NCBI GenBank assembly: GCA_030248135.1
Contig: JASANC010001184.1
Location: 174,685 to 238,684, forward strand
Reading direction: 5' to 3'
Origin: Theristus sp. LFF4_11
Taxonomy: Eukaryota > Nematoda > Chromadorea > Monhysterida > Xyalidae
DNA: 64,000 nt
In this document: positions 11,216 through 24,400 of the stretch, one piece after another
Numbering within the stretch: position 1 is the first letter of the stretch
Layout of the letters: every line of letters starts with the position of its first letter
Notes under the pieces: generated by a model
Told to the model about the DNA's origin: nothing
The model's database searches: none
Seen by the model: only the letters and a program-made list of their open reading frames with translations
Program-made: the position numbers and the translations under genes

Positions 11216-11862
11216 TTGACTGTTAAAAAACAAAAAAATCGTCATTTTTGTATTTGTTTTAAAAAAATTGCAAAATGTTTTGGTGACCCTTTTTGGAAAC
11301 CGATTGACGTCACCCCACCACACGACACAAAACAGCAACCAAACGAAGCAGTACTAACATACAGCTCGGACGCTCAGAACTCAATGAGAAGTAAAATGTC
11401 ACCTTCTTGGATGCATTGGAAATGTTTAGCCAAGGTTTTGCGACGCTCAAAAACTTCATTGGTTCATTCCAAAAGTTGTTCAAGCTCAAAATCAATAGGT
11501 AAAATGGTCTAAAATTGACAAATGTCAGAAAAAAATTGTTGAACTTGATTGACTTGATTTTGTGAAATTCTGCTTTCTGGGTTCGCTGATGTTTTACCCA
11601 GACTACAAGGTCTGTCTGTGGCAAGACACCTTCGGCAGTTCTTTCTGCCTGGTGTCCGTCGTACTGACGAGCCGGGGGTCACCGCGGTATGCGTATGCGT
11701 CTACCTGGCGAGTGGCGACACAGCGAACTTCTTGTGTTTCCAAAAATTGTGCCAACATTTCAAAAAAAATTCAGAACAAATGAAAAATTTTTCGAATTTT
11801 TAAAAAAAATTAGCGTGTTTGTTTAGTTTTTCGTAAATTCGTTTTTGTTTAACAATTATACT
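11216..11862. mobile_element. Diverged family C element (C3)
   Basis: The left end (ctgttaaaaaacaaaaaaat) and right end (tttttgtttaacaattatac) resemble the family C termini but have decayed. It contains an insert-like segment (about 11,587-11,712) that is also present, inverted, at about 59,545-59,668. Confidence 0.5.
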
Positions 11863-12494
11863 TTGGACATTTTGCGCTCATTTTTTGTGTATTCTTCTCA
11901 GTTGTTACAATTTTACTAACCATATCTGATTTTTGATGTTTCTACTTTCTGCTCTCATTTTTTGCAGCTAACGAACCTCATTTTCATTTTTTAACCAACG
12001 ACAGATTGAATTTGTCATTCAAAAGCATCAACGCTGATCAACGTTGGTCGGATATCTTCGGACGCGATGCCTTCGAAATAAATTGGAATTGTATCAAAAA
12101 ATCACTTGCATGTGTGAGAATCAAATTTTGTTCAAAAGTGGTCTCAATTTGGTATTGGCTAGTTGTATTGTACGCAGTCATGTTTCCACCTTTTCAGTCA
12201 TTCAAAAAAAGCGAACACAATTATCTTACATGTTCAGTTCAGTTGTTGTTTTTGCCGTTTGTTCAGCCTTAGATCTGATTGTTCACTGTTTCTGAATTCA
12301 GCCAACATTAATCAACATCAAATGCGTTTGAGTTCTTTTTCACAGAACGCAACAATGCCAGTCAGCGGCAAGAAGGCAAGCACCATGTCTCTCAGGAAAC
12401 AATGATGCAACAAACAAGCATGATTTTATGATATAAACGAATTGAATGATTAGTGTGTGTTTAAATCAAAGCGACCAACTGCGCTGCATGCCGC
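11863..12494. other. Region upstream of NCOA6
   Basis: No conserved exon found. 12,320-12,405 has two ATGs and a splice-like context and could hold 5' leader sequence, but this cannot be settled from sequence. A stop lies in frame at 12,462-12,464, before the assigned start. Confidence 0.4.
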
Positions 12495-13977
12495 ATGAAC
12501 GGACAAAACGAACTGTCGGAGGCTGTCATTATTTGCCAGGGCGATTTGGGCGACCCTGCATTCTCACTGTACCTCGCCAGGGTCAAAGAGCGCCTGCAGT
12601 GGCTGCTGAAAGCAGGTCCGGCCGACTGAATGTTTTCGCAAGTGAATTGTTCTCACGTTGGAGCTCACCTGCGGTGAAACGTTCGCTATTTACTCGGTCG
12701 CATTTGTAATACCTTTTTAATGAAAAAGTGCGCTTATATGTACAGTATGTCTTTTAAACCTGTCATCATTTTAGTAAAATCAGAGCCCACGCACGAAAGA
12801 AGAATGAACGGACCGTGTTATAAAATTTAGAACGGGTTAGAAAAAGAACATATTTCGTCGCAAATGGGGTTCTTGAAAAGTTTCGCGGACGCATTCTGCC
12901 AAGGTGATAAATCTAGAGAAGTATACTGTAAATACTTTCTCATTATAATCAGTATTCGTTCGATGCAGATAAGGAAACGTTTCACGTGACCAACTTGGAG
13001 CGCTGGAACAGCGTCCGCGTGACATTCCATTTGCCGACGCCGGCAGCGGAGCGGCTGCGTTCATTGGCGCAACGCAATCCAAGGCTGCTCAGGGCGCTCG
13101 GCATATACTCGGTGCAGACGGATGCGAGCGACACTGTATCAGGTACAAACACTACAAACAACTGCAACACTCATTCGTTGCGCACGTTGGCATTTGGAGT
13201 ATGCAGAGAGGCACGTCACTGATCACGCTGCTAGGCACGCTGAATGGCCTTCTATCATACAAGCAAACGCCAACCTTCATACAATCGGATTGATTTGAAT
13301 CATAAATTGCGGCCTGGTCAGACCTGTTGTTCGTGCTGTAGTATTAGTTTCACTTTCAGTGTTGATCAGCGACGACAACGACGCCGGCGCATTAGCACAG
13401 ATTGCGAATGAGTTGGTCGCTGGAGCGCCGTGCTCGTCGGGGCTGCTGGGCGGCGTCAGTGGTGCGACGACGGCTGGACCGTCGAGCACGCCAGGCACTC
13501 GTGTACAGACTGGCTTCGCGGTGGCACAGCATCCAGCGTTGTCGTCATCATCCTCTTATCAACAACAGCAACGCTTCATCAACTACAATCATCCGTCGGC
13601 GTCCACTGCTGATGTGCCGCTGATTGACTCGCACTCAATTGCGTCAGCCGAGTCGCGCGTTGAGTCTGGACTCGGCTCGTCGCGGTTCGTTTCTTTTTGT
13701 TGTCAAATAATTTCAATGGTTCCGAATCTGTCTTCTGAAGAATCGACATCTGACAATTTTGCTGTAGACGCACACAATCAGTTTTTTTGTGCCTTCAGTG
13801 GCTCATCGGACGCAAACAACGGAGGCTGCAGCAGTAACAGCAACAACAACAATGGCACGCACGGTTACCATGCCAATCAACAACAACATCAACCAACTCA
13901 TATGGGCGATGGTGACATGATGCGACAAAGAGTGATGGACAAACAACAACAACAACAACAACAGGCACAACAACAGC

Positions 13978-14008
<31 letters not shown>

Positions 14009-14046
14009 GCAACAACAACAACAGGCACAACAACAGCAACAACAGC

Positions 14047-14083
<37 letters not shown>

Positions 14084-16862
14084 GGCACAACAACAGCAAC
14101 AACAGCAACAACAACAACAACAGCAACAACAACAACAACAGCAGCAGTACCAACAACAACAGACACACGTACAACCGTACGCTCATCATGCACATCAACC
14201 AGCGGTCTGGTCACGAACAGCCGGCTCTGCAGTGGCGCCACCGCCTCCGCCGTCGTACGTGGCGTCACCAACGAAATGCCCAACAATGACCAACAGCCAA
14301 CAGCCGCCGAACGCACCGGCGCAGCAGCAGCAGCAGCAGCAGCAGCTCAGAAATCCAGTCAGTGGCATGCAGCATCTCGTCTCTCAGGCGTCTACCGCAA
14401 CAGACAGTCCGTTGCTCGTCAATCTACTCAGGTGGCGCAGATGTGTTGATTTCGTAATTGACAGTCACATTGTTATCTGCAATCGAGTGTGTTGCCTGTT
14501 CGCATGTCAATCAATACAGTCGATCTGCAAATCATAGACAACAATCAATTGAGGAATCTGGATCACTGTTTGGCCCGACCAGCTTAATTCGGCAAATCAG
14601 CTTGCCAGATTCGAATGTCAACTACATTTTGACTGCAGATAGACTTGATGACTTGTGAAGCTTCCACAAGTTTGACACGTGCAAACATGGCATTGTGGAT
14701 TGGGTGTTTGCTTGCTGCATTTCATTCTACGAGGCAGCACACCGTTTCAGGTCGTCATCGCCACCGACAACGACAGGCGCCACGGTTGCCGGTTGTTCGC
14801 CAGCGGCGTCAGCAGCAGTTGCCAATACTGCTGGCAACCTGCCAACAAGCTCGCAACACGCCACGTCACTTTCGATGTCTGTCACTGGCAGCATAAGTAC
14901 AACAATGAACATGCAGCACAACAGTGCAACAATGCAATCCGACTATGGTCGCACGGGCCTAGCGAACAGTGCTGCAGCCGCACAATTTGCAGTCACCAGC
15001 AGCGCTGCAAGCTCCTACGCGGTGACCACGCACGCAAACGTGCCACCGGTCACGCAGCAAACGGTGCGTTTGCGTTTGTTTGTCAAAAATGCAGTAAAGC
15101 AACGTCATTCTGCGTTACATTTGCGAACATTGCTTTGCATTGCAGATGGGCGCGTCTGCTCAGGCAGTCAGCACGGCGACAGCGGCATCCACGAGTCTGA
15201 CAGCGAGCGCCGTGGCACCGCCGCCGCAGAAGAAGCAACGCCAACGACGTCTGAATGCGCCGCAGGCCGGCCGACGCAAGCAACAGCAGGTCCGTTTGCA
15301 CTGCACTCGCAAAGGGGTGGCCGGAAGTGAGGCGACCATGCGAGCTCGTGCGATCGGCAATGGCGCACTCAGTGCACCTCCTGCCTGACCCTTTCTCAAC
15401 GTGTTCCATGTGTTGATCTCCAAGTGCATTCGTGGTTCATTCAGGCAACATCGGCGTTGGTTGGTGGCAGCTCACAGTTTGACAACATGCCAATGCCGAG
15501 TTCATTGCCGCCAGCAATGATGCAACAGCAACAGGCTGAGCAACACCAACAGCAGCAGCATCAAGTGGACACTGGCCAACACGAGATGCAGCACATGCAA
15601 CAGAGTCATACGATCGATCAACAACAACAACAACAACATCATGCACAACAACAACAGCACCATCTACAACAACAACAGCAACAAATGTATTACCACCAGC
15701 AGCAGCAGATGAGACCGAGGGGTGGTGCCCCTCAACAGATGCAGCCGCCCAGACACGCGCATTATGCAATGTCACCACCTCAGCATCACAACTGGCATGC
15801 GCAACAGCAACATCCGATGCATGCCCATCCGCATCAACAACAGCAGCGAATGTTTGATGTGAGTGTCCAAAAAGTGGATGATGTCGAATTGAGTACGTGG
15901 GTGTACGTTTGCAGACGTTTTGTGTTCGCTTGTTTCCAGCCGCGCGCTGCTGCTGGCGCGTTGCCGATGCGTGCGAACGGGCAGCCGTCTGTGAACTATG
16001 CGCCAGTGGCGCCAGCTGCCAGCCAGCAGCAACAACAGCCAGTGTCAGCCGACAACGACAACAGCAACAGCGGCAGCACATCAAAGGACACCGATGCAAA
16101 GGACGCTGCTGCTGGCCCGCTCGTCGTGCATGATGACTTTTCGTCGTTGACCGAAGACGACCACGACAACTGCGGCACGGCCGATGGCGACACGTCCGCC
16201 GAAGGGACGCCCCTGTCCGCGCAATGCAGACAGCACATTGACGCGAGCATCGATGCGGTGCTGAACAATCAACGAACTGCTGACGCTCACAACATGGCCA
16301 CTGCTGCTGCGAATGTGCATCATCAAGTGCACCAGCACTCGCACTTCACTGAGTACCACCAGCAGCAGCAGCACGCCGCGGGCGAGATGACATACCAGCA
16401 GCAACAGCACTATGCTGCACAACGCCAACAGCAGTACAGAGTGCCCTCGCATGCTTATGGTTGGTTTAGTCGAACTTTAAAATTGCCAAGTATTTGAAAG
16501 ATGCTTTATAAGTTATACACAGCGATAACATGTGATCAGTATTGCAGGGACCAACAGTGGCCAACAACCACAGCAGCAACATGCCCAGTGGGTCTCACCA
16601 GCAGCACACGCTGACTACTCAATGCAGCACCGAGGCAACGTGCACCAACAACAACAACATCAGATGCACATGAATGCAGCGACACCAACAGGCGGCAGCA
16701 GTAATCAACAGTCAATGATGATGTCACAGCAGGGCATCAACATCAACAACAACAATGTTGCAATGTCAACAACACAGCCGATGATCTCAAATGCTCCACA
16801 GACCACACCGAGTGCCATGAATGTGAACGTGCAGCCGCAGAGAAGTGCACAAAGTGTCAATG

Positions 16863-16908
<46 letters not shown>

Positions 16909-18462
16909 GCTGCAGCAGTACGGCAGCGCTCAGCAGCCGAACACTAGCGAGCATCATCATCCATTCGACAGTAATAACAGTGCTAGCAAGCAAACTGATA
17001 ATACTACAGCAGGCCATACTCAGGGTGATTGTACAAGCGTTTCAATGCGTAGTAGTGCGAGTGCTGTAGCGGGCGGTGCAACGCAGAGGACTTCACGAAT
17101 GCGTCCGCCGGATGGCATGGCGGTCAGTGGTGTGAGCGCATCGGAGACAACCATAAAACAGGGCGACACCAGTGCAGCTACGTTGCAAGGCCACGAGAAG
17201 CAGCAAACTGCTAAACTGGCCGCCACGTTTGTACCGAATCACGTGCACAGGCTGAACAATGCCTCGGTCGAGTGGGACACTGCTGCTCGGCCGGACAGCA
17301 AGCCAACGCCAATCGCTGCGCTCGCACCATCGTTGCTGAATGGCGATCAATTGGTACTAGTGTAGCTGGAGAATGTTGTGGAACTTGATCAATCGCTTTA
17401 CTGATACAGTCCCACTGTAAACATGTTCAATTTGTGCACACTGGTATTCGCATCTGGCGCGCTAGTCATGCTAGTTGAACCCAATCAATAGCCCAACTCA
17501 AAAGCAGTCAATCAGCTGACTGCCAACGTGTTTACATTTCGACTGTAGTCCCAAATAACTCTGAAATTACGTGCAACCGATTTGCAAATTGTTCAGCACA
17601 AACCACTGGTGAACGGCGAAGCGAGCACTTCGGAACAGCATGCCGTACTGCCTGTGCAGCAGCAACAGTCCACTTGCACGATCGGCAGCTCCAACGGCAG
17701 ACAACAGCAGCAGCAGTTCGTTCGTCCAAGCGCTGGCCCGCTTGCAGGCGGTGCGAGTTCGTGGCCGTCAACCAGTGATGGCTCACAGGTACAAGCTGAG
17801 ACGTTTACTTTGTTTTCACTGCTTTGAACTGCTGTTGAATTGTGTTCATCTTCTTTCAGCCCTCTGACCCAGTACGGCGGAAGAAACGAAAGACCAACAC
17901 TGAAAAATCACAGTCGGCGCTGGCGCTGGACGACAGAATCAGCAGGACAGACGCAAACGAGTTGACGGCGGCGAAATTCGCAGTGAAGGAGGTTATTAGC
18001 GAAAGACAAAAAACTCTATGATTCGTGATAAAAATTTCATGCTTTTCGCTTGACTGATGTGCATTCTGGCAGCGAATGATCTCAAAAAACCGTTGTAGCC
18101 TCGACGACGACGGGACTCGAGCAACTCGTCGCGGGGCAGTCGCTCCGGTGGGGGCAACGTGGCAAGCACGGAGACTGCAGGCGAAATGGACAGCACGCCT
18201 GCTACGACAACGGCGTTTCCCGCATCATTGCACAATAACAGCTGTGATTTCAATGTGACGACTAAACGGAGTGCGTTGCGATTGGATTGACGTGGCATGA
18301 ACATGGGTGTAAACCTTGACAACTGCGAATGTAATTTCAGCAGAGCTGGACAAACTGCTTGATGAGACCGGTGAGCTGGCCGCGGGCGCGCGCCTCGACG
18401 ACATCACGGTGAACGTGAGCGCACTCTCTGCCGCCGCAAGCAGCAGTCCGTCGCCACTTTGA
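12495..18462 (+). CDS. NCOA6: Nuclear receptor coactivator 6 (NCOA6/ASC-2)
   Basis: NCOA6 is a scaffold that binds nuclear receptors and belongs to MLL3/MLL4 histone H3K4 methyltransferase complexes. Exons: 12495-12615, 12969-13142, 13360-13684, 13799-14431, 14751-15063, 15146-15289, 15445-15858, 15940-16459, 16548-17353, 17597-17788, 17860-17991, 18099-18270, 18341-18462. All junctions keep phase and the total is 4,068 nt (1,355 aa; human about 2,060). The N-terminal domain is diagnostic: ERWNSVRVTF, AAERLRSLAQ and LGIYSVQ near residues 54-87 match the vertebrate protein closely. The receptor box DSPLLVNLL (about residues 409-417) matches the vertebrate first LXXLL. Basic patches follow (PQKKQRQRR near 550; RRKKRK near 1220). 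Between them are long Gln/His-rich tracts. Weak points are the exon 1 donor (gtccgg) and the exon 12 acceptor, both chosen by frame. The first ATG after an in-frame stop is used. Confidence 0.9.
13943..14155 (+). repeat. Polyglutamine minisatellite in NCOA6 exon 4
   Basis: Coding CAA/CAG array. The phrase acaggcacaacaacagcaac recurs at 13961, 14021 and 14081, an exact 60-bp period, giving three 20-residue Gln blocks each marked by one alanine. This indicates expansion by duplication of a 60-bp unit as well as codon slippage. Confidence 0.9.
17407..17545. mobile_element. MITE in NCOA6 intron 9
   Basis: CAGTCCCACTGTAAACATG at the left and CGTGTTTACATTTCGACTG at the right, flanked by TA on both sides (17405-17406, 17546-17547). 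Contains aatcagctgac, as do the other CAGTCGAA MITEs. Confidence 0.8.
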
Positions 18463-21447
18463 CGCCGCTGCCCGTGTACTCCAAACAATTCATCAATCAA
18501 TCGTCGTTGCGCCGTTGTCTCCAGTTGTCTATTGTCATGTCCGCTGCTGTATGCCACTGTGCGAACGCTGTGCTCTGCTTTTGTTGTTCTTCTCCATCGT
18601 CGTACTCGAATTATAACAATTGGTTGTTCAAGACAAAACCAAAACCGTCACCGCACATTGTTTCGCTGCTGCTTATTCTCAGTTTCAACGATGTCACCCA
18701 CCATGCACAAACCGTTCACGTTATCCAACGTACAGTTCTATTTATTGGGTGTGCGACGATGTCCCTTTTCTGGGGCTCAATGCTACACGCTAGTGGGATG
18801 CAGAGTTCAAGTATCAAATCAAAGAACCCTGGGACAGTTTTCGGCCAACGAGCACGGTTGTTTGTTGTCGTATTCGGTCTCATTGCAAACTTACAGTAGA
18901 GTAGATCATCAAGAAAACCTTTAAAACTTTGTTCCGACTTTTGTTTCATCACTTTCCAAAATTTCTTCCTCCGATAAAGATGTGAGTAAGATCGTGTCAA
19001 GACCCAATACGATAGAAACACCTTCGTGGGCTAAAAGCTTGGCTTTTTTGTATGTTTGTGTAGCCAGTTAGCCAGTTTTGCCCCTACTTTTCAGCTGTCA
19101 ATCCAACGTAGCAAATACACGCGTAGATATTTTTATTATGCCCTTTCGATTGGAGAACTTGATTGTTATTGGTGGATTTGAATTTCCGTTTTTGTAATGG
19201 GGCATTGATAACAAAAAACTGCGTTTGTGTTGCAGAAAAACTCAATTGAAATATAGCCGCTTGTCACGTTTTTATTCGTATTTTGTGAATACTGTTAACT
19301 GTATTACTGGGAAATTTCTCAAAGTCTACTACAGTCTCCAACACTCGTTTGGACAATTACACATATTTTCGCTGCTTTGCTTGATTTCTTATTTTTTGAT
19401 GGCACAATTGAACTTGTGCGTTGAATTGAACACACAATTGATGATACAAACGTTTTGGTGTTGATAATGAACTGTATTCCCATTGTATTTTTTTTGTTGC
19501 GTACTACAACACAGAGTTGCCTGTGCCGATGATTTTTTTGTTGGTGTTGTTTTCATCTTGGTTTCGTTCGTTTGTGTCTCATGTGTAACTTGTGAAACAT
19601 TGTTATGAAATTGTACATGCGCATTGTTTTGGTCAAGTTTCAAATATATTACCTAATTTTATTTTACATACATTTTGTGTTGGACTGCAGCCATTTGTGA
19701 TCCCTGTTTTTTTCTGTTTGTAATGTTGAAACGCTTGTTTGACGCTTTTCTGTAGAATTTCGCTGAAGGTTGGCGTTTTTCCCTTGATTGATTTCATCTG
19801 TGGCATGACGCCTGTCAAGGCCAGTAAATGTGTGCGTGCTGCAATGCTGAATACGAGAACGTGGAGACTTCATGGATTAAAAAAGTAAGCATTTTTGTGC
19901 TGAAAAAAAACAAACAACTTGGTTTTCGGTTCAGTGTTTCAGTTCGTGTCAATAAAACCAGTCGGCCACCCGGTACGGTTTTTGTAGTAAATATGAACCC
20001 AAACAGTGAAACACCACCATTTGTGACTCCGGTTTCCACACGTCATTGTAATTGTTGTTGTTGCACAAACGTCGGGTTTCTGCTGTCTCATGTTTAGGTG
20101 GAAAATTTATGCAGTCAAAATTAGCAGTCATTGGCGTTTAAGCGTAAATGAAACGTTGGCTCAGCCGAAACCCGATTATGTAATTCATAGCTTTTCTGTT
20201 TCTTATTCGTTTTTGCTAAAAACTGTGACTTGCTGACAAACTGAAACGTTTTACGGCGAATCAACCTTTTTTCTGTAGAGTTTATGGCCGAATAATAAGA
20301 TAATGCTTTTATGGTGTGCCACTGAGAAACAAAACGTCGCAAATTTTCCAGTTTTACTACTAACCCGCTGGCGTATTTAGTGTCTTTTGTATCATTGAAA
20401 ATGACTTTGCTTGTTTTGTACGTTTTCGGTTTTTTTGGATTTTGCTTGTTTGTTACTAGTGATAGAAGGTTTCTCATTGATGCTTTTGTTTTTGGCTTAC
20501 CAACTCCCGTCAGAACATCGTTAGCCCTTGCAACACTGCTTTCGTTTTGCTTGACGTGTTTTTTACAGTGAATTTTAGTTCTCCACGACGTAGAACAGAT
20601 TTTTTCTGTTGTTGCTTGAAACTCGTTTTGAACACCACTTTGTTGAGTTTTCCAGAGAAGATTTTATAAGTTTGTTGCTGGTTTCAGGATATATTTGGTG
20701 ATGTTTTTGTTTGTTTTTTTCTCGCGAAATGAAGCAAAAAATTGTATATACTACCAATAATATGCCAATAACAACACTGTGTGTCTGTCTCATGTGTGCG
20801 TGCGCGTGTCCACAATTCACTACTGCTTGTAAAGCCCCATTAAGTTTGACGACAAAAGCTGTAGCTATATAAACTGTGGCATTTGTTTTTGTAAAACATT
20901 GCTTGTCATGTAGTCGTATGTGTTTGTTTCATACTTGCAAGATCTTCAGCAACAACAACAACACCCACTTCAACCAGTTCATACACCCGTACGTACACCT
21001 GTGTGCTTGATTGATACGCTGAATGTTACACACCCTACTAATTATTATTGTATTAATTTCACATAAAGATGTCATCCTTGATTTTAAAAACACAGACACA
21101 TGTTGCGTTTTGCGTTGCGTTGTTCACATGTTTTCAATTTTATCTCGTTTTGTTTCTCTTTGTTTTCAATATTGTCAGACCTTTACGGCGATATGTTCGT
21201 GTGTGTACATGTATACGTACTGTGCAGAAAGTAAAACACATATAGATTTACGGAATATCGGGTGAACTTGGCAGTGGATAAATTGCGGTTCGATCAATCA
21301 AGAAATCGACACGATCCAATCGAGAATGTGGGATCGGTATTTACCTGCAATATGTGAAGGAAAAAAGACGAATGATATGTGAAATTGTGAATGGCAAAAG
21401 ACAAATGATTGGCCATGCATCCAGTGATCATACAACAACAATAAAAA
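18463..21447. other. NCOA6 3' region and intergenic DNA to MRPL3
   Basis: No coding exon recognised. Short ORFs near 18,459-18,924 overlap each other and show no domain. The first part is probably NCOA6 3' UTR; a canonical AATAAA close to the stop was not found. The rest is AT-rich with no clear repeat. Confidence 0.45.
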
Positions 21448-24400
21448 ATGCAACGGACCGCACTGCAAGTATTGCGGTCAGTTTGTCTTTCAAATTTCGG
21501 TGAAAATACTGCCATCTACGGTTATCTAAGAAAACGGTTATTCTGCTGCATCCAGAAAGCGCAGATGTTGTCAACTTTGCCAAGTTCGCTTCACAAGACG
21601 AACCACAACGCCACCACCATGGATCGTTCAAGCTTATGAAAGTAGGTCACGCAAAATCCATAACTGCTGCAATGAATGCGGGGCGCACTGCATGAAGTGA
21701 ACTCATGGTAAAAGCGATCGATTTTACCCGAAATTTAACGAATGATTGAGGAAGGCTTATATTTTTTGTTCTTTTGTAACATTTTTTGTTTTAGAATCGG
21801 TAAAACAAAACCTAAGCCCTGAAAATCTCGAGTTTGTTGGTACAACCGCAAATGCGCAACAAACTGCCACCAGCCCACTGATCGAGCAACCGTGGGCGTA
21901 TCCGGAGTGGACGCAAAAGTTAGAAGCCTGCTAGCCAAAAGTTTATAAGCTGAAAAGCGCTTGTTGTTGACTGTTGTTTAGTAGTTATATGAATTTATGA
22001 AAATTTGCGCAGCCTTTTCATTTCGGGTTTTTGTGTCTTCTTCAGTTCCGTCCGAACAGGTTTGCTGGTAAAAAAGATTGGTGTGCACCCGATGTGGCTG
22101 CGCGATGGCAAACGCTGTCTCACGACGCTGCTGCAGGTTTGCGTTTTAGTGCGAATGCGCCTGCTGATCATTGCCGCCACTGTGGACAGGCGTTGCACCG
22201 GTGTTTTTTCGACCACCTTGGTCGCTGGTGCACCACAGCAGCCGATTGCTACTGACTCTTACAGCGATTCGAGATTCGAGTGCATTTGAGTTTGTGATTC
22301 TGTGTTGGTGCCACGTGAACGCGATGTTCAAGGGGCCACGTGTAGCTTGCTGCTTCGACTGCCAGGTGCTTGACAACCACGTGCTCAGCTACACCGACCC
22401 GCACTCTTGGTACCGCACGAGCAAGCTCGGCAAACGCAAGGCGTTCGGCACGTTGGGGCGTCGTGCCCGACTGACCGTGTGCGCCGAACGGGCTGATCCG
22501 CAGAAAGTTAGTCAGTGTGCTCGCGGAAGGGATCGGCGAGATTGAAAACATTGCAAAAGGCAATCTGCAGTCGAACTGTGAATCGTGGGCAAGCAGCTAT
22601 AGACGGCTCACTGATTCATTGTGTTCATCGGCTCGATGCAGCCAATCAGTGTGTCACATGCCATTCGCAAACTGCGCATGCTTCACAGTTGTTGCCCGGT
22701 TGCGAGTTGCTTGGTGTACACAACGTGTCTGCCTCGCTGCACAGCACCCAACAGCGCCGCCCCATTGCCTCGTTTCATTGCAGTTCACAGAGCAGTATCG
22801 TCATCGGTTCCAATCGATCGGCGTGCCCGTGAAAAGTCGTCTGGCTTCGTTTTCAATCACCGAGGACGCAAAACTCCAGCCGGGCACACGCCTCTATGCG
22901 AATCACTTTGTTGTCGGCCAGAAAGTCACCATCAGCGGCAAATCGTAGGTGTCGTTGACTTACATTGCACTGCGACTACGGCAAACAGGGCACTTGTGCT
23001 TGTTGTTTATTTTTGGTTGTGCAACTTTAATGCTTCTGAAGACACCGCATGCGTTTAGTTTCATGCGTGACGCGGCTATTCAAATCAACCAAGTTGTGAG
23101 ATGGTTCTTCCCTAAATTCCCTAAAGGCCTGTTCATACTGACGTATTGAATCGCAGAACCATAAGAAAAAAGCTTTTGTCATTGTAAACAGTGGCTGTGC
23201 TGTCTTTGCCATCCAGCCAGTTGCTTTTCTTCCGTCCATTCAGCAGCCGTGATCATGCAATTTTCGCAACTGCTTTCCAGGATCGACTGGGGCTTTGAGG
23301 GTGTAATGCACCGTTGGGGCATGCACGGTGGGCTGTCGGACCGACACGGCACCACAAAGTCACATCGCAGAGTCGGGGCAATCGGCACGCAGGGCGAGGC
23401 GAAAGTCTGGCCGGGACGACGACTCCCGGGACACATGGGCTGGGAGTGGGTTCTGAAAGCTGCGTTGACGGTGAATACAGGGTGGGCCAAAAAAAGGTTC
23501 CATTTTCAAACTGATGTCGCTGGCTGGTGTTTTAATATTATGAGCTGAAATTTTCAGCACTGAGAAAACATGTGATGCCATTTTACTGACAAAAAAATTT
23601 TCCGATATATAATTCCTAGCGCTCACTGTGGCAGATTTTCTAAAAAGCTCGAAAAATCAACCAATTGACTGAAATGAGTGCAAGAAAAAATTAGTATCAA
23701 GATGCGTGATTCAATTTTGAAACTGTTGCGAAGGTGACAAATGGGTCTTTTTGGATACCCGGGGTATTGATAGTTCAAATCATGCGCTCAGAGTGGAAAG
23801 GTCTCACACTTGAATTGCATTTGAGCAGCTAGAGCGAAATTCTGATGTTTCACAACGGACTCGAGTCAGCAGTCATGCGACTGCGACAGAAAGAATTGTT
23901 CAGTTTTACTTTTTGTTTTGTGTGTTGCTCTGTCTGTTAATTTGTTTCTTTCTTTTGAAAAGTTTTTCTGCGGTTTGAATAAAAACAGTGTTTCAGTTTT
24001 AGTTTTCTGCAGTTTCGTCATGGTTAAGTGGACAGCAGAACAACGGGTCTGGTGTGCTATCTGGTGGGAGCAATCTGAAAGTTTTTCTGCAGTGACTCGC
24101 CAGTTTCGGGTAAACTTCCGGACGAGAACTTTGATGATGATTTGGATGTCTATGAGCAATGATTCGTTGTGAAATTCTTGGTTAAAAATCCGTTTTTTTG
24201 AAAATTTGGGAATTTTTAAACATTGTGCTGTAAAACTGAATTTACTTGACCAAACTGGATAAAAATTTTGTCAGAAAAATGGCATCACATGTTTTATCAA
24301 TGCTGAAAATTTCAGCTCATAATATTAAAACACCAGCCAGTGACAGCAGTTTAAAAATGGAACCTTTTTTTGGCCCATCCTGTACATTCAGTTTTGACTT

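Noticed and set aside
13795..14316. Long Leu/Val-rich ORFs on the minus strand opposite the NCOA6 polyQ tract
   Set aside because: They are the antisense reading of CAA/CAG repeats, with no independent features; the sense strand carries a full conserved gene.
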